DNA from: Streptacidiphilus jiangxiensis
GTDB lineage: Bacteria; Actinomycetota; Actinomycetes; Streptomycetales; Streptomycetaceae
Direction of reading: 5' to 3'
Assembly: GCF_900109465.1 (NCBI RefSeq)
Contig: NZ_FOAZ01000032.1
Location: 1-64,000 of the forward strand
DNA length: 64,000 nucleotides
How positions within the stretch are numbered: position 1 is the first letter of the stretch; each line of letters starts with the position of its first letter. The position numbers and the translations under genes were made by a program. The notes below the pieces were generated by a model. It was not told the origin of the DNA and ran no database searches. It worked only from the letters and a program-made list of their open reading frames with translations. Shown in pieces: positions 9,853 through 18,981 of the stretch.

Positions 9853-12137
9853 TCCCGCCCCCGGTACGGGAAGTCGGCGGCCCCGGTGCCGGCGGGGCAG
9901 GCGTGGACGGTTCCGTGCGGTCCGCCGAGGCGCAGCTGCCAGGGGTGGGGGCTGTCGGTGGTGACGTGGAGCCGGTCGCCCTCGCGGAGCAGATGGAAGC
10001 GGGCCGACTCGCCCGGGTCGTTCGGGCTCAGGATCACCAGCGTGCGTTCAACCCCGTCGGCGAAGGCGTGGACCCGCAGTTCGACGCCGTCCGCCCAGGC
10101 GGAGACGGGGTGCTGGTCGTCGGCGCCGAACGGAATGACGGAGTCGGGCCGGGCGAGCAGCGGCAGGGTGTGGAAGCCGTGCTGTTCGCGCGTCCAGCGC
10201 GGGCCGGTGACCTGCTCCCCCGTCAGGATGTTGGTCCAGGTTCCCTCCGGGACGTAGTAGTCGACCGTTCCGTCGTCGGTGAACACCGGGGCGACGAGCA
10301 GGTCGTCGCCGAGCAGGTACTGCCGGTCGAGGGTGGCGGCCGCCGGGTCGTCGGGGAACTCCAGGACCATGGCGCGCATCACCGGGACGCCGGTGGCGTG
10401 CGCCTGCTGGGCCGCGCGGTGCAGGTAGGGGGCAAGGCGGTGCTTGAGGAGGGTGAACGCGCGGGTCACGTCGACGGCCTCCTCACCGTAGTCCCACGGG
10501 ACCCGGTAGGACCTGCTGCCGTGCAGGCGGCTGTGGGAGGAGAGCAGACCGAACTGCACCCAGCGCTTGAAGACGGTCGGTGTCGGGGTGCCCTCGAAGC
10601 CGCCGATGTCGTGGCTCCAGAAGCCGAAGCCGGACAGGCCGAGGGAGAGCCCGCCGCGCAGTGACTCGGCCATGGCGTTGAAGTGGGACTCGCAGTCCCC
10701 GCCCCAGTGCACCGGATACTGCTGGCCGCCGGCCGTGGCGGAGCGGGCGAAGAGCATGACCTCGCCCTCGCCGCGCTCCTCGCGCAGCAGCTCGAAGACG
10801 GCCTTGTTGTAGAGGTGCGTGTAGTAGTTGTGCATCCGCTCCGGGTCGGAGCCGTCGTGCCAGATGACGTCGGTGGGGACGCGCTCGCCGAAGTCGGTCT
10901 TGAAGCAGTCCACGCCCTGGGCGAGCAGCTTGCGCAGCTCGGCGGTGTACCAGTCACGCGCGGCGGGATTGGTGAAGTCCACCAGGGCCATACCGGGCTG
11001 CCACAGGTCCCACTGCCACACGCTGCCGTCGGCGCGCCGCATCAGATAGCCGGCGCGCCGGCCCTCCTCGAACAGGTGCGACTTCTGGGCGATGTAGGGG
11101 TTGATCCAGGCGCAGATCCGCAGCCCCTGCTCCTTGAGCCGGGCCAGCATGCCGACCGGGTCGGGGAAGGTCTGCGCGTCCCAGGTGAAGTCGGACCACT
11201 GGTACTCGCGCATCCAGAAGCAGTCGAAGTGGAAGACGCTGAGCGGAATGCCGCGCTCGGCCATGCCGCCGACGAAGCGGTTGACGGTGGCCTCGTCGTA
11301 GTCGGTGGTGAACGAGGTGGTCAGCCAGAGGCCCAGTGCCCAGGCCGGGGGCAGCGCGGGGCGTCCGGTCAGGGCGGTGTAGCGGGTGAGGATCTCCTTC
11401 GGCGTGGGCCCGTACACGACGAAGTACTCCAGCGACTGGTCCTCGACGCTGAACTGGACCTGTCCGACGGACTCGGAGCCGACCTCGTAGCTGACCTTGC
11501 CGGGGTGGTTGACGAAGACGCCGTAGCCCTGGTTGGTCAGGTGGAACGGGATGTTCTTGTAGGCCAGTTCACTGGTGGTGCCGCCGTCGGCCTGCCAGAT
11601 GTCCACCGTCTGGCCGTTTCTGACGAAGGGGGTGAACCGCTCGCCGAGCCCGTAGACCAGCTCGCCGACCGACAGGGAGAGCTGGCCGAGCATGTGGTGG
11701 CGTCCCTCGGCGTCGGTGACGAAGCCGGTGCCGCGCTCCCCCGCCGCCGTCAGCACCCGTCCGTCGGCGACGAACTCCAGTCTCCACGGCTGGGAAGCGT
11801 CGACGCGCAGCGTCAGCGCGCCCGAGCTCAGCTGCACCACCTCGCCGTCGCGGTGGACCTTCCCGGCGCCCTCCTCGGCGCCGGGAAGGGCGAACTCCGG
11901 TCCGCGGTCGACCGTTCCGGCGTGGTGGGTGGCGCGCACCCCGATCACGCCCTCGGCGGGCGACCAGCACTCGACGGTCAGCAGCGGGCTGTTGAGGGTG
12001 TCACCACGTCCGTGCACGTGCTTGACCGGCGCGTAGAGCGTCAGCCGGCGCTCGTCGGCCCGGATGTCGGCGACCTCGGCGGCGTAGCGCGCGGTGCAGC
12101 CGGGCCGCATCAGCCAGTAGCCGTCGGTGAACTTCAT
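9849..12137 (-). CDS. Cytoplasmic GH31 alpha-xylosidase
   Basis: A 762-residue enzyme of the YicI type, which releases alpha-1,6-linked xylose from the non-reducing end of xyloglucan oligosaccharides. The nucleophile is Asp415 in CFKTDFGE and the acid/base is Asp481 in HWGGDCES, close to Asp416 and Asp482 of E. coli YicI. FHFDCFWM at 302-309 is the motif typical of alpha-xylosidases rather than alpha-glucosidases. No signal peptide. Third gene of the GH3 operon, 74 bp after the esterase gene and overlapping the M20 gene. This enzyme is the strongest single pointer to xyloglucan as substrate. Confidence 0.95.
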   Translation of the reverse strand: MKFTDGYWLMRPGCTARYAAEVADIRADERRLTLYAPVKHVHGRGDTLNSPLLTVECWSPAEGVIGVRATHHAGTVDRGPEFALPGAEEGAGKVHRDGEVVQLSSGALTLRVDASQPWRLEFVADGRVLTAAGERGTGFVTDAEGRHHMLGQLSLSVGELVYGLGERFTPFVRNGQTVDIWQADGGTTSELAYKNIPFHLTNQGYGVFVNHPGKVSYEVGSESVGQVQFSVEDQSLEYFVVYGPTPKEILTRYTALTGRPALPPAWALGLWLTTSFTTDYDEATVNRFVGGMAERGIPLSVFHFDCFWMREYQWSDFTWDAQTFPDPVGMLARLKEQGLRICAWINPYIAQKSHLFEEGRRAGYLMRRADGSVWQWDLWQPGMALVDFTNPAARDWYTAELRKLLAQGVDCFKTDFGERVPTDVIWHDGSDPERMHNYYTHLYNKAVFELLREERGEGEVMLFARSATAGGQQYPVHWGGDCESHFNAMAESLRGGLSLGLSGFGFWSHDIGGFEGTPTPTVFKRWVQFGLLSSHSRLHGSRSYRVPWDYGEEAVDVTRAFTLLKHRLAPYLHRAAQQAHATGVPVMRAMVLEFPDDPAAATLDRQYLLGDDLLVAPVFTDDGTVDYYVPEGTWTNILTGEQVTGPRWTREQHGFHTLPLLARPDSVIPFGADDQHPVSAWADGVELRVHAFADGVERTLVILSPNDPGESARFHLLREGDRLHVTTDSPHPWQLRLGGPHGTVHACPAGTGAADFPYRGRE

Positions 12138-12211
12138 CAGGCAGGTTCCTTAGTCCGCGCGGTGCGCGGTGATCAGGGGCGGTTCTTCGGTTCGGAGGAG
12201 AGCGGCTGGTG

Positions 12212-13195
12212 TCAGGGCCGAGGAGTCAGCCCGCGCTCGGCGAGCCACTCCAGTTGGGTGGGCGGCGTGGAGCCGCAGCCGCCGCCGTGGTCGGCGAAGG
12301 GCCAGACGGTCATGGTCCGGTCCTCGCCCGCGTAGTGGTTGAATGCGGCGTAGACCGTGGACGCCGGGCAGACGGGGTCCATCAGGGCGACGCTGAACAG
12401 GACCGGTGCGGTGGCCCGCTGGGCGAAGTGGACGCCGTCGACGTAGTCGAGGGTGGCGAAGGTCTGCTCGACCTTGTCGCGGCTGTGCCAGCGCAGGTAG
12501 TTGACGATCTCCGGGTAGGGGCCCTCCCCGGCGATCTGGACCGCGCGACGGAAGTGGCACAGGAACGGCACGTCGGGCATCACTGCAGCCACCCGCTCCC
12601 CGAGCAGTCCCGCGACGGCGAGGGCCAGTCCGCCGCCCTGGCTGCCGCCGGTCACCACGATCCGGTCGGCGTCGAGGCCGGGCAGCTCCGCGACGGCGTC
12701 CACCGCCCGCGCGCAGTCGGTGATCAGGCGCCGGTAGTAGTGGTTCTCGGGTGAGTCGATGCCGCGCGTCATGAAGCCCTCGACCCACTGTGTGCCGTCG
12801 CCCTGGGGCCGGTCCGGGGTGTCGTGGCCCTGGCCGCGGCTGTCGACGACGAGTTGGGCGTAGCCGGCCGCGGACCAGAAGAGGTGTTCGGTGGGCAGGC
12901 CGCGTCCACCGCTGTAACCGATGTAGGTGACAACGACCGGCAGCAGCCCTTCGGCTCCCTGCGGGCGCAGCAACCAGGCGGCCACCGGCTCGCCGTTCCA
13001 GCCGGGGAAGCGCACGTCGTCGACCTCGACGGTGTACAGCCGGTACCGGTCGGTGACGCGTTCGCCCTTCACCGCGCCCCCCTGCGCGCGGGCCTCGTCG
13101 AGGGTGCCCTGCCAGAAGGCGTCGAAGTCGTGCGGGGCGGGCGACTCCGGTCGGTAGTGGGCGAGTTCGTCGGCGCCGAAGTCCGTCAGCGGCAT
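12212..13195 (-). CDS. CE7 acetyl esterase (acetyl xylan esterase / cephalosporin C deacetylase family)
   Basis: A 327-residue cytoplasmic alpha/beta hydrolase. It has the CE7 signature RGQG at 120-123, the nucleophile Ser185 in GGSQGG, Asp273 in LMDP and His303 in ADHGGG. CE7 enzymes remove O-acetyl groups from short sugars. In plants, galactose on xyloglucan is often O-acetylated, so deacetylating imported oligosaccharides before GH42 acts is a reasonable role (inference). It lies 88 bp downstream of GH3 in the same operon. Confidence 0.92.
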   Translation of the reverse strand: MPLTDFGADELAHYRPESPAPHDFDAFWQGTLDEARAQGGAVKGERVTDRYRLYTVEVDDVRFPGWNGEPVAAWLLRPQGAEGLLPVVVTYIGYSGGRGLPTEHLFWSAAGYAQLVVDSRGQGHDTPDRPQGDGTQWVEGFMTRGIDSPENHYYRRLITDCARAVDAVAELPGLDADRIVVTGGSQGGGLALAVAGLLGERVAAVMPDVPFLCHFRRAVQIAGEGPYPEIVNYLRWHSRDKVEQTFATLDYVDGVHFAQRATAPVLFSVALMDPVCPASTVYAAFNHYAGEDRTMTVWPFADHGGGCGSTPPTQLEWLAERGLTPRP

Positions 13196-13283
13196 GGGCT
13201 GTCTCCGAGTTCAGGTGGGGGCGTGTGCGGAGGCGGCGGCCCGCCACCCTCAAGGCGGGCCGCCGCCGGTCCAGTGGTGGCGG

Positions 13284-16145
13284 TCAGTCGGTGGTGCGGG
13301 AGGAACCGAAGCGGAACGCCGCAAGCCGGAAGGCTCCGTGCAGGACGAGGGTCAGGTCGTGGACTCCGTCCTCCGCTCCGGGCAGCTCCGCGCCCACGGT
13401 GGTCCATGCGTAGTGGTCGCCGGTCACGGGCACCGCGAACCGGGTGAGCTCCCGCTCTCCGGCGCGGATCTCTAGGCGCGCCTCGCCCGCGTCGCCGTCC
13501 GCACGGGCCACCTCGACATCGACACGGGCCGCGCCGGTCAGGTCGACGGAGCGGAACAGCAGCGTCGCGGGCCGGTCGGGATCGGCCGGGGTGACGGCGT
13601 CACCGCCGACGCGGTTCACGTCGACGAGGGTGAGGGCCGCGTGGTCGTCGAAGTCGACGGTCAGGGTTCGACGGTCGACGACCACGCGGGGCTGGGGGGC
13701 CGTCCCGGTCACCGTGAGCGGTGCGGTCAGGACGACGTATTCGGCGGAACGGGCGACCAGGATCTCGTAGGCGCCGGGGTCGACGGTGAACGTCCCGGTG
13801 GCCACGTCCCAGTGGGTGAGCCGCTCTGCGGGGAGCTCGAAGGTCAGCTCCCGGCTCTCGCCGGCTTCCAGGCGCACCTTGCGGAAGTCGGCCAGGCGCA
13901 GCCGGGGCGCCTCGTAGCGGGCGTCGAGCGCGCGGACGTAGAGCTGGACGATCTCGCTGCCGGTCCGCGCACCGGAGTTGGCGAGCGTGACAGTGACGTC
14001 GACCGATCCGCCGGCCGCGATCGAGTCCCGCGAGAGCCGCAGGTCGCGGTGGGTGAAGGCGGTGTAGGACAGGCCGTGGCCGTAGGGGTAGAGCGGGGCG
14101 GCTCGGTGGTACTGGTAGGTCCAGCCGGCCTGGATGATGTCGTAGTCGAGTGCGTCGGGCAGCGGGTCCTCGCCCCGGTACCAGGTCTGCGGCAGGCGGC
14201 CGGCCGGCTCGGCCGCGCCCAGCAGGACGTCGGACAAGGCGTGGCCTGTCTCCTGCCCGCCGTGGGAGGTCCACACCACCGCGGGCAGGTGCTCGTCGGC
14301 CCAGTCGAGGGCGTAGGGGTAGCTGCTCATCACCACGAGCGCCGTCTCCGGGCGGACGGCGGCGACCTCGCGCAGCAGTGCCTCCTGCCCGGCGGGCAGC
14401 GCGGTGTCGACGCGGTCCTCGGTCTCGCGTCCGTTGACCATCGGGTGGTTGCCCAGCACGACGACCGCGACGTCGGCGGCCTCTGCCGCCGCCCGCGCCT
14501 CGGCCGCGCCGTCGCGCAGCAGTTCGCGCTGCCAGCGCTCGGCCGTCTCCGGGGTCTCGGCGGTGACAGCGGCCCGGCCGTCGACGGGGTCGACGGCGGC
14601 GTAGCGGCCGGTCAGCACGGAGCGCAGCAGCACGGTGCCGTCCTCGGCGGGCTCCAGCCGGAAGGTCTCGTGCACGTCCCAGGTCTTGAGCACTTCCCGG
14701 TCGGCGACGAGGGAACCGTCGTCCTTGAGGCTGAGGTAGCGGCCGGTGTCGGCGTCGCGCAGGGTCAGCATGGAGCGTCCCCAGTCGACGACGTCGAACG
14801 CCGTCTTTCCGAGCAGTTCCCCGCTGGTGCGCGAACGCAGTGCGATCCGGTCGGTGCCCTCCTCCTGGACCACCTCGCCTCCGTGAGCGCCGAGTGCCGC
14901 GCCGAGCCCGGCCGCGACGGTGACCTGGTACGGGAGGGTGGCGCTGTACCAGTCCTCACACAGCATCCCCGCGAGCGGTCCGATGACGGCGACGCGTGGC
15001 GTGCGGGCGGGGTCGAGCGGCAGCAGGCCGGTGTTCTTGAGCAGCACCACGGACTCCGTCGCCGCCCGGCGGGCGAGGGCGCGGTGCTCGGGGCAGCCGA
15101 TCACCTCGGGGCCGATGCCGGCATACGGGTCCAGGTCGGGGTCGAACTCGCCGAGCCGGAAGCGCAGTTCGAGCTGGCGGCGGACGGCGCGGTCGATGTC
15201 GGTCTCGTCGATCAGGCCGCGTTCGCGTGCCTCGCGCAGCCGGCCGACGGGAGTGGCGCTGTCCTCGCCATGGTCGGTGAAGCTGTCGATGCCCGCCTTG
15301 AGCGCGGCGGCATGGGACTCGGCATGGTCGTCGAAGTAGTGCTCGGGGTCGACCAGGTTGGAGGGGGCCTCGGCGTCGCTGACGACGAAGAGCTCGTGCC
15401 CGGTGGGCCCGGCCCAGCGGCGCAGCTCCGTCTCGATGAGCGGGGAGACGTGACAAGGGCGGCCGTTGACCAGGTTGTAGGCGGCCATCGCGCCGGTGGC
15501 GGCACCGGAGGCGACGACGGGGCGGAAGGCCGCAAGGTCGTACTCGTGCAGCACGCGCGGTCGCACACCGGAGGAGGTGGTGCAGCGGTCGTCCTCGTTG
15601 TTGTAGGCGAGGAAGTGCTTGAGGACGGGCGCGGCCCGCAGGTGGTCGGGGTGGTCCCCGGCCAGGCCGCGGCAGAAGGCCTCGCCGAGGCGGGCGGTGT
15701 GCACCGGGTCCTCGGCGTAGCCCTCCTCGTTACGGCCCCAGCGCGGGTCGCGCAGCAGGTTCAGCACCGGCGCCCAGGCCTGGAGGCTGATCGGTCCGCG
15801 CCCGGGGGCCGTCAGCGGCTCGCGGTGGTGGTGGAAGGCGCGCAGCTCGACCGAGGTGGCCTCACCGACCTGCCGGACCAGCTCCTCGTCCCAGGTCGCA
15901 CCGAGCCCCACGGCCTGCGGGAAGACCGTCGCCTCGCCGAGCCAGGCGACGCCGTGCAGGGCCTCGGACCCGGTGCGGAACGCCGCGAGACCGAGCCGCA
16001 GGACGGCCGGCGCGTACTGGTGCAGCATCGCGATCCGCTCGTCGGGAGTGAGCCGTTCGAGCAGGTCGTCGACGCGCTTGCGCAGCGGCAGCGCCGGATC
16101 GCGGAACGGAAGCCGGTCGGTTGCGGACACGGACGGGGAACTCAC
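13284..16145 (-). CDS. GH3 beta-glucosidase-like enzyme with fascin-like insert and CBM6-like C-terminus
   Basis: A 953-residue cytoplasmic GH3 enzyme, first gene of the leftward operon. N-terminal barrel with KHFLAYNNE and the nucleophile Asp in VVSDAEA. The alpha/beta sandwich carries an insertion of about 90 residues (RSRTSGELLGKTAF to LTGRYAAV) that reads like a fascin/actin-crosslinking fold, then YPYGHGLSYT and an FnIII-like domain. The last 110 residues look like a CBM6-type jelly roll. I chose the GTG at 16145 because AAGGAT stands 7 nt upstream; the open frame extends 21 codons further. It probably trims glucose (or xylose) from debranched oligosaccharides. It reads away from the ABC transporter across a shared promoter region. 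Confidence 0.88.
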   Translation of the reverse strand: MSSPSVSATDRLPFRDPALPLRKRVDDLLERLTPDERIAMLHQYAPAVLRLGLAAFRTGSEALHGVAWLGEATVFPQAVGLGATWDEELVRQVGEATSVELRAFHHHREPLTAPGRGPISLQAWAPVLNLLRDPRWGRNEEGYAEDPVHTARLGEAFCRGLAGDHPDHLRAAPVLKHFLAYNNEDDRCTTSSGVRPRVLHEYDLAAFRPVVASGAATGAMAAYNLVNGRPCHVSPLIETELRRWAGPTGHELFVVSDAEAPSNLVDPEHYFDDHAESHAAALKAGIDSFTDHGEDSATPVGRLREARERGLIDETDIDRAVRRQLELRFRLGEFDPDLDPYAGIGPEVIGCPEHRALARRAATESVVLLKNTGLLPLDPARTPRVAVIGPLAGMLCEDWYSATLPYQVTVAAGLGAALGAHGGEVVQEEGTDRIALRSRTSGELLGKTAFDVVDWGRSMLTLRDADTGRYLSLKDDGSLVADREVLKTWDVHETFRLEPAEDGTVLLRSVLTGRYAAVDPVDGRAAVTAETPETAERWQRELLRDGAAEARAAAEAADVAVVVLGNHPMVNGRETEDRVDTALPAGQEALLREVAAVRPETALVVMSSYPYALDWADEHLPAVVWTSHGGQETGHALSDVLLGAAEPAGRLPQTWYRGEDPLPDALDYDIIQAGWTYQYHRAAPLYPYGHGLSYTAFTHRDLRLSRDSIAAGGSVDVTVTLANSGARTGSEIVQLYVRALDARYEAPRLRLADFRKVRLEAGESRELTFELPAERLTHWDVATGTFTVDPGAYEILVARSAEYVVLTAPLTVTGTAPQPRVVVDRRTLTVDFDDHAALTLVDVNRVGGDAVTPADPDRPATLLFRSVDLTGAARVDVEVARADGDAGEARLEIRAGERELTRFAVPVTGDHYAWTTVGAELPGAEDGVHDLTLVLHGAFRLAAFRFGSSRTTD

Positions 16146-16184
16146 GTGGCAGATCCTTCGGGCAGGTGGGGTCCGAAACTTCAA

Positions 16185-16200
16185 GTCGAAGCGCATCGAC
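16185..16200. promoter_or_regulatory. LacI-type operator, left copy
   Basis: GTCGAAGCGCATCGAC is a 16-bp palindrome with one mismatched pair and a central CG, as LacI-family operators have. It lies 40 bp upstream of the GH3 start. Together with the copy at 16306-16319 it defines the consensus TCGAAGCGCTTCGA. The likely ligand-binding repressor is the LacI protein at 20071. Confidence 0.65.
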
Positions 16201-16305
16201 GCTGACACGCGGCCGACGACCTGTCAACAGCCCCAGTACCAACGAGTTTTTGATTTGTTCAGGGCCTTGCCGAACCTGTAACGCGTCGTTAGTCTCGCCG
16301 CAACA

Positions 16306-16319
16306 TCCAAGCGCTTCGA
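16306..16319. promoter_or_regulatory. LacI-type operator, right copy
   Basis: TCCAAGCGCTTCGA shares 12 of 14 bases with the site at 16186-16199 and is 35 bp upstream of the start of the solute-binding protein gene. Two matching sites flanking a divergent promoter, spaced 120 bp apart, suggest coordinate repression of both operons, possibly with looping. Confidence 0.65.
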
Positions 16320-16354
16320 CACTTCATCGTCGCCGGAGAAGGGGCCGCCCCACC

Positions 16355-18037
16355 ATGAGCACAGCGTTGAACCGCAGAGCGTTCGTGAGCGCCGCCGTCT
16401 CGATCGCGGGAGCCACCGCGATGACCCCGCTTCTGTCCGCCTGCGGCGGCGGCTCACAGCACAGGACGGGCGCGAACACGGCCCAGGGCCTCAAGTCCGC
16501 ACTGCCGGCCTACGTCCCCAGCACCGCTCTCAAGGCCGACCTCCCGTCCGTGGCGGGGGGCCCGGACGCGGCCACCGATCCCGGCTTCCTGAGCTACCCG
16601 GCCAACCCCGTCGCCACCGTCTCGGGCGTGCCGGGCAAGGGTGGCAGCTACACCGCGGTCACGCCGCTGTGGGGCACCGTGCCGCCGGTCGGCAACTCCT
16701 TCTACCAGGCCATGAACAAGGCCCTCGGCGTCAATCTGACCGTCAAGCCGGCGGACGGGAACAACTACGCCACGATCATCCCCACCATGACGGCCGCCAA
16801 GAAGCTGCCCGACTGGATCCAGCTGCCGTCCTGGTGGGACCCGAACTTCAACGTGGGCGAGCTGGCCGGCACGCAGCTCGCGGACCTGACGCCGTACCTG
16901 TCCGGCGACAACATCAAGAAGTACCCCAACCTGGCCGCGATACCCACGGCCGCGTGGCGGGTCGGCGCGTGGGACGACAAGATCTACGGAATCCCCTCCT
17001 TCTCCACCGGCTTCGCGATCGCGGGCACCACCTTCCACCGCCGCGACATTCTCGACTCGCATGGCATCACCGCCGACCAGGTGACCTCCGCGGCCGACCT
17101 GATGAGCCTCGGCAAGGAACTGACCGACGCCAAAAGCGGTGTGTGGGCCTTCGACGACGTGTGGACCTACCTCTTCACGTTCTTCGGCGCCCCGCTGAAC
17201 TGGCGGCTGGACGGCGGCAAGCTGGTCTACAAGTACGAGACCCCCGAGTTCCTCGAGGCCCTGGACTGGCACTACCGGCTGGCCAACTCCGGTTACATGC
17301 ACCCGGACGCGTTGGCCGGCAACGCAGCCGACGCGAGCACCCGCTTCTACGCCGGCAAGGTGCTGATCGCCGGCGGCGGAACCGGCGCCTGGAACCTCGC
17401 CGACTACCAGTCCGGCACCGCCGCGAACAAGAACTACCGCCGCGGCTCGTTCAACGCCTTCTCGGCCGACGGCAAGAGCACGCCCCAGTTCTACATGGGC
17501 GCCTCCACGAGCATCCTCAGCTACCTGAACGCCAACCTGAAGCCCGGCCAGATCGAGGAGCTGCTCTCGGTCGCCAACTACCTGGCCGCGCCCTACGGTT
17601 CGGCCGAGTACACGATGGTGAACTTCGGCGTGGAGGGCGTGCACCACACCCGGCAGAACGGCGTGCCGACCTTCACCGACGAGGGCAAGAAGGACGCGCA
17701 GCCGACCACCTACGCGTTCCTCGCCTCCTCCCCCTCCGTGATCAGCAACCCCGGGGCCGACATCGTCACCAAGGACTACGCCGCCTGGCAGGCCGCGAAC
17801 GTCAAGACCCTGACGAAGCCCCTCTTCTGGGGCATGAACATCACCATGCCGCAGGAGATGGCGACCGCCAACGCCGCGCAGGCCGTCGAGGACACCATCA
17901 AGGACTGCTACCACGGCAAGAAGAAGGTGTCCGACGTGCAGGCCGCCATCGCCACCTGGAAGTCCAACGGCGGCGGCGACCGGCTCACCCAGTGGATGAC
18001 CACCAACGTCCTCGACAAGCACGGCACGGGCCAGTGA
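16355..18037 (+). CDS. Sugar ABC transporter solute-binding lipoprotein
   Basis: A 560-residue extracellular lipoprotein. The N-terminus NRRAFVSAA, a hydrophobic run and the lipobox LLSAC at about 27-31 indicate lipidation; the twin arginines also allow Tat export. Long family-1-like binding proteins of this size (LipO/YtcQ group) pair with LplB/YtcP-type permeases and bind oligosaccharides. GGAGAAGGGG precedes the ATG. Its GTGA overlap with the next permease shows tight coupling. Given the surrounding enzymes the likely cargo is xyloglucan oligosaccharide. Confidence 0.88.
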   Translation: MSTALNRRAFVSAAVSIAGATAMTPLLSACGGGSQHRTGANTAQGLKSALPAYVPSTALKADLPSVAGGPDAATDPGFLSYPANPVATVSGVPGKGGSYTAVTPLWGTVPPVGNSFYQAMNKALGVNLTVKPADGNNYATIIPTMTAAKKLPDWIQLPSWWDPNFNVGELAGTQLADLTPYLSGDNIKKYPNLAAIPTAAWRVGAWDDKIYGIPSFSTGFAIAGTTFHRRDILDSHGITADQVTSAADLMSLGKELTDAKSGVWAFDDVWTYLFTFFGAPLNWRLDGGKLVYKYETPEFLEALDWHYRLANSGYMHPDALAGNAADASTRFYAGKVLIAGGGTGAWNLADYQSGTAANKNYRRGSFNAFSADGKSTPQFYMGASTSILSYLNANLKPGQIEELLSVANYLAAPYGSAEYTMVNFGVEGVHHTRQNGVPTFTDEGKKDAQPTTYAFLASSPSVISNPGADIVTKDYAAWQAANVKTLTKPLFWGMNITMPQEMATANAAQAVEDTIKDCYHGKKKVSDVQAAIATWKSNGGGDRLTQWMTTNVLDKHGTGQ

Positions 18038-18981
18038 GCACCGCGCGGGCCGAGAGGGCCCGACGCCCCCCGCGGCTGAACTGGCGGATCAGGCTGCGCC
18101 GTGACAAGTCCTTGATCCTGATGACGGTTCCCGCCGTCGTCCTGCTGCTGGCCTTCAACTACCTGCCACTGTTCGGCCTCGCCACCGCCTTCCAGGACTA
18201 CGACCCGCTCGTCGGCGTCTGGCACAGCGACTGGGTCGGCTTCGACCAGTTCCGGCAGCTCTTCTCGGACCCGCTGTTCTGGGAGTCGATGAAGAACACG
18301 CTCTACCTCAGCTTCGTCCAGCTGATCCTGTTCTTCCCGGTCCCCGTCGCGCTGGCGCTGCTGCTCAACTCGGTGCTGAGCGAACGACTGCGCAACTTCA
18401 TCCAGTCGGTGGCCTACCTGCCCCACTTCTTCTCGTGGGTGCTGACCATCACGGTCTTCCAGCAGATGCTCGGCGGCGCCGGCGCGCTCAACCAGTTCCT
18501 GCGCCAGCACAACATGGGCACCTGGGACATCATGACCAACCCGCACACCTTCGCGCTGCTGGTCACCTCCCAGGCGGTGTGGAAGGAGGCGGGCTGGGGG
18601 ATCATCGTCTTCCTGGCCGCCCTCGCCGGCATCAACCAGGAGCTCTACGAGGCCGCCGCGGTGGACGGGGCCGGCCGGTTCCGGCGGATGTGGCACATCA
18701 CCCTGCCAGGGATGCGCGGCGTCGTCGTGCTCATGCTGGTGCTGCGCCTGGGCAACGCGCTGTCGGTCGGATTCGAGCAGTTCCTGATCCAGCGCGACGC
18801 CGTCGGCCACGACGCGGCGGACGTGCTCGACACCTTCTCCTTCTACTACGGCATCGCCACCGGCAACTACAGCTACGGCGCGGCGGCCGGGCTCTTCAAG
18901 AGCGTGATCTCGCTGCTGCTCATCTGGGGTGCGAACAGGCTGGCGCACGCCTTCGGAGAGGACGGGTTGTACCGCGGATGA
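18034..18981 (+). CDS. Sugar ABC transporter permease (LplB type)
   Basis: A 315-residue inner-membrane permease with about six membrane segments; the first is near residues 29-49. The coupling loop EAAAVDGAGRFRRMWHITLP (about 211-230) is the EAA motif that contacts the ATPase. The GTG start overlaps the upstream stop (18034-18037), and ATGA couples it to the next gene. No ATPase gene is present, so a shared MsiK-type ATPase elsewhere in the genome is expected. Confidence 0.93.
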   Translation: MSTARAERARRPPRLNWRIRLRRDKSLILMTVPAVVLLLAFNYLPLFGLATAFQDYDPLVGVWHSDWVGFDQFRQLFSDPLFWESMKNTLYLSFVQLILFFPVPVALALLLNSVLSERLRNFIQSVAYLPHFFSWVLTITVFQQMLGGAGALNQFLRQHNMGTWDIMTNPHTFALLVTSQAVWKEAGWGIIVFLAALAGINQELYEAAAVDGAGRFRRMWHITLPGMRGVVVLMLVLRLGNALSVGFEQFLIQRDAVGHDAADVLDTFSFYYGIATGNYSYGAAAGLFKSVISLLLIWGANRLAHAFGEDGLYRG

